A DNA stretch of 64,000 nucleotides. It comes from an uncultured Bacteroidales bacterium. GTDB taxonomy: Bacteria > Bacteroidota > Bacteroidia > Bacteroidales > ML635J-15. The DNA is taken from assembly GCA_937899245.1 (NCBI GenBank), contig CALDKB010000028.1, forward strand, positions 1-64,000, written 5' to 3'. Shown here piece after piece: positions 36,588-45,429 of this stretch (position 1 is the stretch's first letter; every line of letters starts with the position of its first letter). The notes below the pieces were generated by a model. It had not been told where the DNA came from. It did no database searches and was given only the letters and a program-made list of their open reading frames with translations. The position numbers were made by a program, and so were the translations under genes.

Positions 36588-38150
36588 TCAACATTTTTCA
36601 GGGCCATATTCCTTCTTCGGGCCACGCTCCTTCTCTCCGGAAAAATCGCCACTGAATATACGTCGCTGCGAATACAGCAATATTGCAGCCAGTACAGCGC
36701 CTAGCACATCGCTGACCGTACAGCTACACCAAACGCCAGTAAGACCTTCGCCACCACAACTGATGAAAGCCAACGGAACTACAAACATCATTGGTATCAA
36801 GAATATCACCTGTCGCGACAAACTTGTCACAATGGCAATCCATGGCTTGTCAATCGACTGGAAGAACTGCGAATTTGTTATCGTGAAACCAATCAAAGGC
36901 ATCATGATTGTCATAAATCGCATAGCAGGAATTCCCATTTCAATAAGCTCAGTCTCTTTTGTGAAGCAGCGAATTATTGGATATGGCAAGAAACAGCAAA
37001 GCAATGTACCGACAACACCAACCGACACGCAGACTTTCAAGGTCAGCAAATAGATTTGCTTCAACCTATCTGCGCGCTGTGCACCATAATTGTATCCCGC
37101 AATCGGTTGCATTCCCTGACAAATTCCCAGCAGCAACAAGAAAACAATGCAAGCCACAGAATTGATTATGCCATACGTTCCGACGGCAAAATCGCCACCA
37201 TATTTTATTAGCTGGTAATTTATTATTACTGCGACTCCGGATGCGGCCAAGTTCATCGAAAATGGACTTATGCCAATTGCCAAGATATTTCTAAATATAT
37301 AAGATTTAGGTTCCCAGCAATGACGTTTGAAACGAATGAACGCCTGAGTTCTTCGGCGCGGCCTGTGAACCGAGGCAACTGGAGCATCAACACTTTCAAT
37401 TGTGGTATTTATCTGAGGGCGATGAGCCTCCGCAATTGGTTCAATCTCACGAATCTCAACTTCTTCATCATGCTTTCCAAAAAGTGGTTTTGGCATGAAG
37501 TGCCATACAGAAAAGAACGATGATACGGCCATAGAAATGGTGGTTGCCCATGCTGCCCCTGCAATTCCCCAACCGAACAATACAATAAACAACGCATCGA
37601 GCGCGATATTCAACACTGCGCCACCAATAAGAATCCACATTGATTTGTTCGGATAGCCGGAAGCTCGTATTAGACCTGTAAGATTAAAGGTGAGCGTCGT
37701 CAGGAACATACCTGGCAAAACTATATACATATATTCGCGAGCAAACGAAATAGTAGCATCCGAAGCGCCAAACGCCTGAAGAATCGGATTCATGAAAACA
37801 TATCCGGCAGTGACAAAGAAAAAGCCGAAGATAAATGTCAACAAAACACTATTTCCAAGAATCTTTTCCGCCCATCGTACATCTTTGCGACCAAGGACAA
37901 TACTCATGCGAGCACTTGAACCGGCACCTACCAACGATCCAAACGCATGAATTACATTCATAATAGGCATTGTAATTGCAAGTCCTGCAATTGCAAGGCC
38001 ACCAACATATTGTCCAAGGAAAACCCTATCGACAATATTATATACAGATGCAATTATCTGACTGACTACAGCAGGCATGGCATATTCCCACAACAAAGCG
38101 CCAATACCTTTGGTTTCTAACTCCTTAGTTCTATCAATCTGTTCCAACAT
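36588..38150 (-). CDS. MATE-family transporter (second copy, with central hydrophilic insertion)
   Basis: A 520-residue MATE antiporter. The N-terminus LLWEYAMPAVVSQIIASVYNIVDRVFLGQYVG and the second-half opening ILAIGISPFSMNLAASG match the MepA/NorM-like branch. Between the two six-helix halves lies an insertion of about 60 residues (residues about 225-285) with two HRP motifs and a basic HRPRRR stretch. This makes the protein longer than the roughly 450 residues usual for MATE. It is unrelated in detail to the MATE gene at 32772. Substrate unknown. Its own -7 element is at 38167-38174. Confidence 0.92.
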   Translation of the reverse strand: MLEQIDRTKELETKGIGALLWEYAMPAVVSQIIASVYNIVDRVFLGQYVGGLAIAGLAITMPIMNVIHAFGSLVGAGSSARMSIVLGRKDVRWAEKILGNSVLLTFIFGFFFVTAGYVFMNPILQAFGASDATISFAREYMYIVLPGMFLTTLTFNLTGLIRASGYPNKSMWILIGGAVLNIALDALFIVLFGWGIAGAAWATTISMAVSSFFSVWHFMPKPLFGKHDEEVEIREIEPIAEAHRPQINTTIESVDAPVASVHRPRRRTQAFIRFKRHCWEPKSYIFRNILAIGISPFSMNLAASGVAVIINYQLIKYGGDFAVGTYGIINSVACIVFLLLLGICQGMQPIAGYNYGAQRADRLKQIYLLTLKVCVSVGVVGTLLCCFLPYPIIRCFTKETELIEMGIPAMRFMTIMMPLIGFTITNSQFFQSIDKPWIAIVTSLSRQVIFLIPMMFVVPLAFISCGGEGLTGVWCSCTVSDVLGAVLAAILLYSQRRIFSGDFSGEKERGPKKEYGPEKC

Positions 38151-38166
38151 TCAAAATTTTAGCCTG

Positions 38167-38174
38167 CAAAATTA
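38167..38174 (-). promoter_or_regulatory. -7 element (TAATTTTG, minus strand) before second MATE gene
   Basis: A TAnnTTTG match 17-24 bases before the ATG at 38150. Confidence 0.6.
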
Positions 38175-38229
38175 AAAAAAATCCAGTTATCAAACTGCCA
38201 TTGATAATGTCTTGTACCAACAAAAAAAT

Positions 38230-38237
38230 TAACTTTG
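38230..38237 (+). promoter_or_regulatory. -7 element (TAACTTTG) before esterase
   Basis: A TAnnTTTG match 23-30 bases before the ATG at 38260. With the minus-strand element at 38167-38174 it forms a divergent promoter pair. Confidence 0.65.
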
Positions 38238-38259
38238 CGTCGCTTAATATTTTACAACC

Positions 38260-39900
38260 ATGACAATCAACAACCACAGGGGCACAGTAGCGATAATATT
38301 CGCAATTGCCATCTCCGCACTTCTTATTGCCTGCGACGAAATAAACATCAAGGATATTGACTCGGGAAGCTATTACATCGGTAACTTTTCATCCGACTCA
38401 TACATAATAAAATTTGACTCCATAAGCCCAAAGCTCATTATCGGCAAAAGGTACAAAGTCGCCGACAATCCTTTTCCAGCCGCCGAAATCCTTTCAATAA
38501 AGGTCGGCAGGAAAAAGTGCACACTAACTATCGGCGATGCAAACTCAACAATAAAAGTCACACCTCATACAATTTGCAGCGACAGCATTTCCGGAGTTTA
38601 TTCAATAGGTAAAAGCGAACAACATTTCTGCATATACAAATACATTCAACCCGACTTCAAAGAATATGAAGCCCAGTTCACAAAAGAGAAATACAAGGTT
38701 GATGTAACCAAGGATGTAGTATACGGCAAAGCGAAAGGCTTTTGGTCGTACAATCCCGAGACCAATGAGACATTTGCGAAGCAATACATAGACAAACTTG
38801 GAGAACTACTCAAATACAATGTCTCGCCACGCGACATTGACTTGAAGCTTGACATTTATGTACCCAAAAACGACACCAGCAAATTGCGTCCACTGCTGAT
38901 GCTTATACACGGAGGAGCTTTTTTCAACGGAGACAAGGCATCGGAAGCTTATGTAAAATGGAGCAATCACTTTGCTGCAATGGGATTTGTAGTAGCCTCA
39001 ATCAACTACAGGATGGGATTTCTGCCGAGCGCCAACCAAATAGACTGTGCAGGATACAGAGCTGTGCAGGATGCACATGCTGCAATGAGATATATGATTT
39101 CAAATGCAAAAAAATTCAGGATAAATACCGATTGGATTTTCACAGGCGGCACTAGTGCAGGAGCTATTACAGCACTGAATCTTGCATTTATGCGAAATCA
39201 AAACAGACCAGAATCGACCAAGGGCAATCTTCTCAAGAGCGACTTAGGCGACATTGAATCCATAGCGCCACAACACAAGGCGAAATTTAGCATAAAAGCC
39301 GTCGCCAACATGTGGGGAGCTGTCCACGACATCAGAATAATTGCAAATGCCAAGACCTCAATCATATCATTTCATGGCGATGCAGACAAAATTGTCCCTT
39401 ACGGATACGATTACCCTTTCAAGGATATGCTCGATCCAATAAAGATGGCACTGAAAGACGACAGTCGCTTGTCATTGCCACTAAACGAACGTGTAACCAA
39501 CAAGATGTATGGTTCATCATTTATAAACAAGACTGCACAATCGCTAGGCAATAGGAGCAAATTGTTTACATATCCAGGAGGAGGCCACAGTTTGCATGTC
39601 GACGACAACAACAAGCTCGTGCCTTATTTCTACTTTATTCAGGATTCTGTAACGGCATTCTTTATTGAAGAAATAATTACCGACCCCGTAAAAATAACAC
39701 AGGACAAAAACGACAAATCAATTTTCCTCAGCAACAGCAAAAAAATCAAGGACTTGAAATGGAAGGCTGACGACGGAATTATACTCGAAAGTGACAAAAA
39801 TCACGCTAAAATCCTTTTCACCAGCCACGGCAGTAAAAAAATATACATATCCGGACATTATAATAATGGTATTGGTTTCTGCAAGGAACTCACACTATAG
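38260..39900 (+). CDS. Lipoprotein esterase (alpha/beta hydrolase) with novel N-terminal domain
   Basis: A signal peptide with lipobox (LLIAC, Cys near residue 25) leads to an unrecognised domain of about 130 residues (repeated Ile/Ser-rich strands). The alpha/beta hydrolase domain follows: oxyanion-hole LLMLIHGGAFF, nucleophile Ser299 in TGGTSAGA, acid Asp in SFHGDADKIVPYG, and catalytic His in GGGHSLH. The fold is of carboxylesterase/BD-FAE type, probably acting on an ester in the periplasm or on the surface. After residue 470 comes a short C-terminal beta domain. No glycan-degradation neighbours are present, so the substrate is open. Confidence 0.85.
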   Translation: MTINNHRGTVAIIFAIAISALLIACDEINIKDIDSGSYYIGNFSSDSYIIKFDSISPKLIIGKRYKVADNPFPAAEILSIKVGRKKCTLTIGDANSTIKVTPHTICSDSISGVYSIGKSEQHFCIYKYIQPDFKEYEAQFTKEKYKVDVTKDVVYGKAKGFWSYNPETNETFAKQYIDKLGELLKYNVSPRDIDLKLDIYVPKNDTSKLRPLLMLIHGGAFFNGDKASEAYVKWSNHFAAMGFVVASINYRMGFLPSANQIDCAGYRAVQDAHAAMRYMISNAKKFRINTDWIFTGGTSAGAITALNLAFMRNQNRPESTKGNLLKSDLGDIESIAPQHKAKFSIKAVANMWGAVHDIRIIANAKTSIISFHGDADKIVPYGYDYPFKDMLDPIKMALKDDSRLSLPLNERVTNKMYGSSFINKTAQSLGNRSKLFTYPGGGHSLHVDDNNKLVPYFYFIQDSVTAFFIEEIITDPVKITQDKNDKSIFLSNSKKIKDLKWKADDGIILESDKNHAKILFTSHGSKKIYISGHYNNGIGFCKELTL

Positions 39901-39966
39901 ACAAGCTAATTACGAAACTCATTATTCAACTTCAAAAAAAACATTAGAAATTTAAAAATCATTTTA

Positions 39967-39974
39967 TATATTTG
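39967..39974 (+). promoter_or_regulatory. -7 element (TATATTTG) before lipoprotein pair
   Basis: A TAnnTTTG match 29 bases before the ATG at 40003. It likely drives both 40003 and 40384, because no element is seen between those genes. Confidence 0.6.
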
Positions 39975-40002
39975 CAATAGTTTTACTATTAAATAAAGTA
40001 AT

Positions 40003-40359
40003 ATGAAAAAAACATTAGCTATCTTGGCAAGCGCAATGCTCGCAATCTTTATGTTGACATCGTGCAACAATGGTCCGAAGGCATTAACTGACGGACAATG
40101 GGATTACAACTTCCTCGGCGAAGTAACTTCCTCTTATCAATTCAACACCGACGGCACAGGCAGATTCATTTCAAGCATGGGTGATGACTTTAGTTTCGAT
40201 TTCACCTATACAATTGAAGGTGACTCAATTGCAATCGATAACGGTGCAGAATTCCTTAACATAGATAAGTATGCATATTCTATCGATGGTGAAAAACTAA
40301 CACTTAAGGGTGGTTTTTTGGATACCGAAACTACTTACGAATGGGCAAAAAGGAAATAA
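40003..40359 (+). CDS. Small lipoprotein, lipocalin-like
   Basis: A 118-residue protein. MKKTLAILASAMLAIFMLTSC is a signal peptide with lipobox LTSC. The mature part opens with LTDGQWDYN and ends TYEWAKRK, built of short beta strands with DG turns, as in lipocalin-like or META-like small domains. It shares its overall plan (opening W, YSIDGEKLTL, closing YEW) with the next gene, so the two are paralogues. Function unknown. Confidence 0.75.
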   Translation: MKKTLAILASAMLAIFMLTSCNNGPKALTDGQWDYNFLGEVTSSYQFNTDGTGRFISSMGDDFSFDFTYTIEGDSIAIDNGAEFLNIDKYAYSIDGEKLTLKGGFLDTETTYEWAKRK

Positions 40360-40383
40360 TAAACATTTAAAAATAAAATTATC

Positions 40384-40806
40384 ATGAAAAAGACATTAGT
40401 ATTTTTGGCAAGCGTAGCATTTGTAGCACTTATGGCAGTTTCTTGTGGCGGAAACGCTGTTGAAATGACTGCAGAAGAAGAAAACGCACTTGAAGCATCT
40501 CTTGAAGAAGCACTAGCTCCTGTTGAAGAAAAGGCTCTTACAGAAGGAATGTGGGTTAACAAAGACATTAACACAACATCGTACACTTTCAAAGAAGATG
40601 GAACTTGCGTATATTTCAGCGACAGCGAAACTTTCGGCGGAACAACTGAATGGAACTACGCTATCGATGGCGACAAACTTACATTAAGTATTGAAAACGA
40701 CGGAATGTCAATGTCAAAAGAAATGACCTTCTCTATTAAGGGACAAACTCTTACTATCACAGAAGCTGGTTTCCCAATGGAATACCAATGGGCAGAAGCA
40801 GAATAA
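40384..40806 (+). CDS. Small lipoprotein, lipocalin-like, with acidic linker
   Basis: A 140-residue protein. The signal peptide ends AVSC, followed by an acidic Glu/Ala-rich linker (residues about 25-53) and then a domain like that of the preceding gene (LTEGMWVNK ... AIDGDKLTLS ... YQWAE). It lies 24 bp after its paralogue. The signal peptide differs by only a few residues from the ones at 40003 and 40932. A terminator follows directly. Confidence 0.75.
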   Translation: MKKTLVFLASVAFVALMAVSCGGNAVEMTAEEENALEASLEEALAPVEEKALTEGMWVNKDINTTSYTFKEDGTCVYFSDSETFGGTTEWNYAIDGDKLTLSIENDGMSMSKEMTFSIKGQTLTITEAGFPMEYQWAEAE

Positions 40807-40827
40807 TCTGCATATTTTGAAATACAA

Positions 40828-40857
40828 AAAAGGTCTCGAAAAATCGAGACCTTTTTT
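40828..40857 (+). terminator. Rho-independent terminator
   Basis: AAAAGGTCTCGA with TCGAGACCTTTT and a T-run, 20 bases after the stop of 40384. The core resembles the terminator at 17439-17467 (GGTCTCG stem). Confidence 0.9.
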
Positions 40858-40893
40858 ATTTTATTTTTTTTGTCCACGTTTTGAAAAAAGCAA

Positions 40894-40901
40894 TACCTTT
40901 G
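40894..40901 (+). promoter_or_regulatory. Promoter (TTTG - 21 bp - TACCTTTG)
   Basis: The -7 element TACCTTTG, with TTTG at 40869-40872 as a -33 element, 21 bases away. This is the most complete promoter in the window and precedes the lipoprotein at 40932. Confidence 0.65.
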
Positions 40902-40931
40902 CGGAAGTTTTAATTTTAATTTTTACACACA

Positions 40932-41417
40932 ATGAAAAAGACATTCGTATTTATGGCAAGTGCTCTTTTCGTAGCACTCATGGCTGTATCTTGCAACGAT
41001 GCACCAAAGGAAGAAGCAATTGAAGAAGAAGCTGCTGTTGAAGAAACTGCAACTGTTGAAGAACCTGTAGCAGAAGAAGCTGCTGTAGCTTCAACTGAAA
41101 CTAAAACTGAAGCTGTTGATTTCAATGCATACCTTGACGAATATGAAAAACTCGTTGTAAGCTATGAAGAATTGGCTGAAAACGGTGGTATCGACAAGGC
41201 AAAGGAAGTTAAGCAGAACGCTGAAGTTGTAAAGGCAAAGATCGTTAAGGAAAACCTTGATGACGCTCAGCTTGCTCGCTTCTCAAAATTGAACGAAAGA
41301 ATGGTTAATGCATCTGCTAAGATTGCAAAGAAGACTGCTGACAGCGCAAAGGAAGGCGTTGAAAAGGGTAAAGATGCAGCTAACAAGATTGGTAACGCAT
41401 TAGGAAAGAAGAACTAA
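40932..41417 (+). CDS. Lipoprotein with acidic linker and helical tail
   Basis: A 161-residue protein. The signal peptide and lipobox (LMAVSC) are nearly identical to those of 40384. A Glu/Ala/Val-rich repetitive segment follows (residues about 24-55). The rest is a charged helical region with Lys/Glu heptad-like spacing (YLDEYEKLVVSYEELAENG ... KKTADSAKEGVEKGKDA). No named family is seen; the helical end resembles envelope spacer or apolipoprotein-like proteins. It has a strong promoter upstream and a terminator downstream. Confidence 0.75.
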   Translation: MKKTFVFMASALFVALMAVSCNDAPKEEAIEEEAAVEETATVEEPVAEEAAVASTETKTEAVDFNAYLDEYEKLVVSYEELAENGGIDKAKEVKQNAEVVKAKIVKENLDDAQLARFSKLNERMVNASAKIAKKTADSAKEGVEKGKDAANKIGNALGKKN

Positions 41418-41433
41418 TCGATATTGATTAAAC

Positions 41434-41468
41434 AAAAAAAGACTGCCTGTCGGCAGTCTTTTTTTTTA
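41434..41468. terminator. Terminator between lipoprotein and ABC-F genes
   Basis: GACTGCC-TGTC-GGCAGTC flanked by an A-run and a T-run. It can serve both the lipoprotein and the convergent ABC-F gene. Confidence 0.9.
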
Positions 41469-41491
41469 CATACCAAATATAAACATATATA

Positions 41492-43375
41492 CTATTCCAT
41501 CTTTTCCGCCAACTCCAACCAACGCATTTCTTTGACATCAATCTGCTCTATTACGGCAGAATACTCAGTTGACATTGATGCAATTTCCATCGGCGACAAA
41601 ACGCCAGAATTCATATCCTCCTCCATCTTGGCACGTTTGGCATTCAATTCATCAAGTTCTTTTTCAAGCATCTCATATTCTCGCTGCTCGTTGTATGTCA
41701 ACTTCTTCTTGACACCCTTTACGGCTTGTGGCTTTACGGCAACATCTTCCTTGGTCCTTGTGGTTTTTACTGGTTGTGTATTCTCCAGATACCTTGCATA
41801 TTCCTTCGAGTCACGGAACTGCGTATAATTGCCAGGAAAATCGACAATCCTTCCATCGCCTTCGAAAACAAAAACATGGTCGACAATCTTATCCATGAAA
41901 AACCTATCATGCGAAACTATTATCACCGAAGCGTCAATCATCGTAAGATATTCCTCAAGCACCTGTAAAGTCATAATGTCAAGATCGTTTGTGGGTTCAT
42001 CCATTATCAAGACATTTGGCTGCCGGATAAGTACCGTGCAAAGGTATAGACGACGCTTTTCGCCTCCGCTCAACTTTCTTACCAACGTATGCTGCATATC
42101 TCCGGTAAACATAAAATAATTGAGCAGTCCAGACGCTGAAAAGCTTTTACCATCGCGCAACTTGACGTCATCTGAAATCTTGCGTACTATATCAATCGGC
42201 TTGTCATCTTCATTGAAAGAAATGCCATCCTGAGTGTAATATGCAAACTTTACCGTCTGTCCAATTTCTATATGTCCGCTATCCGGAGACAAATTACCGG
42301 TAATAAGATTTAGGAATGTGGTCTTCCCCACTCCATTTTGACCTACAATACCGATTTTTTCTCCTTTTGCGACCTTATACGAGAAATCGCAAATAATCTT
42401 TTTATCGTCGAAAGACTTCGATACATTGTAAATATCAATGATTTTCTTTCCTAAGCGCTGATTTGCGACATCAAGTTCCAGTTTCCGATTGTCAATGCGT
42501 TGTGTAGCACGAGCCTTAAGGTTTTCAAACTCATCAATACGATACTTTGCCTTGTGTGAACGAGCCTTAGGCATACGGCGAATCCACTCCTGCTCAGTAC
42601 GCATAAGATTTTGTGCACGTTCGATATTTGCCTGAAGATTTTCAATTCGTTCTGCACGCTTCTCTACATAATATGTATAGTTACCATTATATGTAAAAGT
42701 CTGGCCTCGGTCTATTTCAATTATCGTATCGCAAATATTATCAAGGAAATAGCGATCGTGAGTAACCATGAAAATTGTGATGTTCGCCGCCGATAGATAA
42801 TCTTCGAGCCACTCGATAATATTAAGGTCAAGCTGGTTTGTAGGCTCGTCGAGAATTAGCAGTTGCGGCTCACATATAAGTAAACCGGCAAGAGCCACAC
42901 GTTTTTTCTGACCGCCGCTCAGCTGGCCGATTTTTCTATCAAAATCATGAATGTTCAGTTTGCCAAGAATTTGCTTTATACGCGACTCGTAGTCCCATGC
43001 ATTCAAGGCGTCCATCTTGTCGAGTAAACCGGGCAAAATCTCGTGCGTCTCCGAAAACAGGCAATTATTATAGTCGCGGATTGTTGAAGTTATCTCGTTT
43101 TCAAGCACGAAGACCGCATCCAATACCGTTTTGTTAGGGTCGATATCAATTTCCTGCGGCAAATAACCGATTCGCACATCGCGGCGGAAACTCAGCTTAC
43201 CACTGTCGGAAGAATCTGTGCCTGCCAAAATGTTAAGCAACGATGTCTTACCTGTACCATTTTTTGCAACTAGAGCAATTTTCTGCCCTTCGGAAATATT
43301 AATGTTAATATTCTCGAACAGCAACTTGTCGCCATAACGCTTGCTAATGTTTTCGGCTTGAAGAAGGCTTTCCAT
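41492..43375 (-). CDS. uup: ABC-F family ATPase (Uup-like)
   Basis: A soluble tandem ABC ATPase without membrane domains; ABC-F proteins act on ribosomes or, for Uup, in translation and DNA maintenance. The first ATPase has Walker A KNGTGKTS and signature LSGGQKKRVAL. The interdomain arm carries the basic stretch MPKARSHKAKYRID. The second ATPase has GQNGVGKT and LSGGEKRRLYL. A C-terminal coiled-coil (YEMLEKELDELNAKRAKMEED) is characteristic of Uup. At 627 residues the length is standard. The -7 element lies at 43395-43402. Confidence 0.93.
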   Translation of the reverse strand: MESLLQAENISKRYGDKLLFENININISEGQKIALVAKNGTGKTSLLNILAGTDSSDSGKLSFRRDVRIGYLPQEIDIDPNKTVLDAVFVLENEITSTIRDYNNCLFSETHEILPGLLDKMDALNAWDYESRIKQILGKLNIHDFDRKIGQLSGGQKKRVALAGLLICEPQLLILDEPTNQLDLNIIEWLEDYLSAANITIFMVTHDRYFLDNICDTIIEIDRGQTFTYNGNYTYYVEKRAERIENLQANIERAQNLMRTEQEWIRRMPKARSHKAKYRIDEFENLKARATQRIDNRKLELDVANQRLGKKIIDIYNVSKSFDDKKIICDFSYKVAKGEKIGIVGQNGVGKTTFLNLITGNLSPDSGHIEIGQTVKFAYYTQDGISFNEDDKPIDIVRKISDDVKLRDGKSFSASGLLNYFMFTGDMQHTLVRKLSGGEKRRLYLCTVLIRQPNVLIMDEPTNDLDIMTLQVLEEYLTMIDASVIIVSHDRFFMDKIVDHVFVFEGDGRIVDFPGNYTQFRDSKEYARYLENTQPVKTTRTKEDVAVKPQAVKGVKKKLTYNEQREYEMLEKELDELNAKRAKMEEDMNSGVLSPMEIASMSTEYSAVIEQIDVKEMRWLELAEKME

Positions 43376-43394
43376 GTTTAAGTCTTATATTTTA

Positions 43395-43402
43395 CAAAGT
43401 TA
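43395..43402 (-). promoter_or_regulatory. -7 element (TAACTTTG, minus strand) before ABC-F gene
   Basis: A TAnnTTTG match 20-27 bases upstream of the ATG at 43375, in the 61-bp gap after the AAA ATPase gene. Confidence 0.6.
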
Positions 43403-43436
43403 TGAATTATTCGCTGAAAGTTCTGAAGAAATCAAA

Positions 43437-44561
43437 TCAATAGGTTTCCTCCAGCCAACGAGACAAAAATACATTATACACCGAATAACTTCTGTCGTTA
43501 ATACCTATTGTTTCAAGCAACAATTCCTTTTCGGTAAGAGCCTCCAAGTTTCTTCGTGCATTGGTGGCACTTCCCAAACCATACTTTGCAAGAAACTTAG
43601 CCGAAGTTACACTTTGTACAGCTTGTTCTTTTGCTATTGCAATTAACAATAGCCACTGCTGATCGGTTATCAAATTGCGTATCTGCAAAAAATTGGACGC
43701 TTCCTTTTCTAAAATTTCACGACTAGCTTTACGGGCAACCGACACAGATACAACCTTTGGCTTCATATTAAATATTTCGTTGCATAGCGATTGCGTGTAA
43801 AACGTATGCAGCCGCGTCCATTCAAGAATGTATGCCAAGGCATCATCATCAACAACAGTAGGAGCGAATTTTTCACGAATAAAAGCAGAATATTTATCGA
43901 CATCTATTTTATCAAGCGACAATTGTCTGGTGCTAGAATAAAACGGTCGTGCCGCATTTGTAAATATCTGTGTCATAATAGATTGTTTACTTCCACAGTA
44001 AATAAAGCTAATATTATGCATCTGCTGTGTATATGTCCGCAACAAGGCCTCAACGTTCTTTTCGGGATAGGTGGTAATCTGCTGAAACTCATCAAACGCC
44101 AACACAACATGACGTTTCTGCGAGTTCAGAAATGTAAACAAACCCTTCAATGTATATTCCTTTTCCGACGGAACGGCAAAACTAAACTCCACCTGCGGAA
44201 GCCCACTCACAGGATCGTATGTAATAACTGGACGATAAGCCTTCAACAACGACATAAATTTATTGCCTATACTTGTTTTCTCCGGAAATTTTGCAAGTAT
44301 CGCCTCGGCCAACGTCTTTATAAAATCCTTAAGAGATAATGTCGCAAAAATGTCCACATATATGGTATCCAATGGCAATTTATCTTCTTCAATCTTATAA
44401 AAAGTGTGATATATCAGCCCTGTTTTTCCTAGTTTACGAGGAGAAATCAGCGTCGTATCAAGACCATTCTCAATGTTAGACAATAATGCTTTGGTTTCTT
44501 TCTCCCTATCACAGAAGAAATTTGGCGAAATATAACCCTTGGCAATGAATGGATTCTGCAT
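43437..44561 (-). CDS. AAA ATPase of the archaeal-type (PF01637-like) family with winged-helix tail
   Basis: A 374-residue P-loop ATPase. It starts NPFIAKGYISPNFFCDRE, as usual for Bacteroidota members. Walker A is a PRKLGKTGL variant, Walker B is HVVLAFDEFQQI, and the sensor strand is ISFIYCGSKQSI. The last 80 residues look like a winged helix (LLIAIAKEQ ... ATNARRNLEALTEKELL). Such proteins occur in many copies and their cellular job is mostly unknown. The ATG at 44561 was chosen because the -7 element TATCTTTG (44577-44584) covers the longer start at 44579. Three copies of a 14-bp box lie just upstream. Confidence 0.85.
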   Translation of the reverse strand: MQNPFIAKGYISPNFFCDREKETKALLSNIENGLDTTLISPRKLGKTGLIYHTFYKIEEDKLPLDTIYVDIFATLSLKDFIKTLAEAILAKFPEKTSIGNKFMSLLKAYRPVITYDPVSGLPQVEFSFAVPSEKEYTLKGLFTFLNSQKRHVVLAFDEFQQITTYPEKNVEALLRTYTQQMHNISFIYCGSKQSIMTQIFTNAARPFYSSTRQLSLDKIDVDKYSAFIREKFAPTVVDDDALAYILEWTRLHTFYTQSLCNEIFNMKPKVVSVSVARKASREILEKEASNFLQIRNLITDQQWLLLIAIAKEQAVQSVTSAKFLAKYGLGSATNARRNLEALTEKELLLETIGINDRSYSVYNVFLSRWLEETY

Positions 44562-44576
44562 AACTCTTATTTTTCG

Positions 44577-44584
44577 CAAAGATA
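44577..44584 (-). promoter_or_regulatory. -7 element (TATCTTTG, minus strand) before AAA ATPase
   Basis: A TAnnTTTG match only 16-23 bases upstream of the ATG at 44561, giving a very short leader. Iterated boxes begin about 20 bp further upstream. Confidence 0.6.
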
Positions 44585-44604
44585 AATATTTCTGCGAAAT
44601 CCAA

Positions 44605-44646
44605 CCTATTTTAGGTTACCTATTTTAGGTTACCTATTTTAGACAA
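44605..44646. repeat. Three tandem 14-bp boxes, candidate operator
   Basis: CCTATTTTAGGTTA occurs at 44605-44618 and 44619-44632, and a third copy diverging at its end at 44633-44646. Each box is near-palindromic (ACCTA-TTT-TAGGT). The array starts about 20 bp upstream of the -7 element of the AAA ATPase gene, where the -33 region should lie, so it could be a regulator-binding site (inference). Confidence 0.6.
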
Positions 44647-44727
44647 GATTTTTTAAGTATACACTTACATAAAACCCTATATACCAACAATATACAATTA
44701 CCAACACATCAAACAGCCCATCAAAAA

Positions 44728-45420
44728 CTAGAATATTTTCCAAATATTTTCATCCGGAAATGGTGCTTCAATAACAATTTCCTCCTTTTTTACGGGGTGT
44801 GTAAAGGTAATTTTTGCAGCGTGTAGGTTTATTCCTCCATTCTTGTTTGAACGCGGATAGCCGTATTTCAAGTCGCCACGAATTGGACAGCCCATATTTG
44901 CCAACTGACAGCGAATCTGATGATGACGTCCTGTATGCAAGTCTATTTCAAGGAGATAGTAACGTTCGGAATGGCCAACGACTTTATATGAAAGGCTTGA
45001 ACGCTTAGCATCTGCGTGCGACTCCTCAACCACATAAGATTTATTCTGCTTTACGTTTCGATAAATAAAGTCTACAAGTGTATCGCTATCCTTGGGCGGC
45101 TTGTTCGACACGATTGCAAGATAAGTCTTGTGGGCATCCTTTGTACGGAAAAGTTCGCTCAAACGGGTCAAGGCCTTGCTAGTCTTTGCAAAAAGCACCA
45201 CTCCGCTTACTGGCCTGTCGATACGATGCGGCACACCGAGGAAAACATTTCCAGGCTTGTTGTCGCGCTCCTTGATATATGACTTTAAGATGTCGGACAA
45301 AGGCATATCGCCGGTATTGTCACCTTGAACAATCTGCCCAGCCTGCTTATTTACAGCAATAATATGATTGTCCTCGTATAGAATATCGACTGTTCGGTTA
45401 TTGTTATGCTGCACATCCAT
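44728..45420 (-). CDS. RluA-family pseudouridine synthase
   Basis: It isomerises uridine to pseudouridine in rRNA or tRNA. The catalytic motif is HRIDRPVSGVVLFAK, in which the Asp is the nucleophile. The C-terminal LLEIDLHTGRHHQIRCQLANMGCPIRGD is the second family signature. At 230 residues it lacks an N-terminal S4 domain, so it belongs to the short RluA/RluC-like group found in Bacteroidota. The target base is unknown. It follows panB by 34 bp on the same strand. Confidence 0.92.
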   Translation of the reverse strand: MDVQHNNNRTVDILYEDNHIIAVNKQAGQIVQGDNTGDMPLSDILKSYIKERDNKPGNVFLGVPHRIDRPVSGVVLFAKTSKALTRLSELFRTKDAHKTYLAIVSNKPPKDSDTLVDFIYRNVKQNKSYVVEESHADAKRSSLSYKVVGHSERYYLLEIDLHTGRHHQIRCQLANMGCPIRGDLKYGYPRSNKNGGINLHAAKITFTHPVKKEEIVIEAPFPDENIWKIF

Positions 45421-45429
45421 AATTGTACG

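Noticed and set aside
43437..44561. Toxin-antitoxin or defence ATPase
   Set aside because: The ATPase is a common Bacteroidota type with no accompanying effector gene; neighbours are housekeeping.
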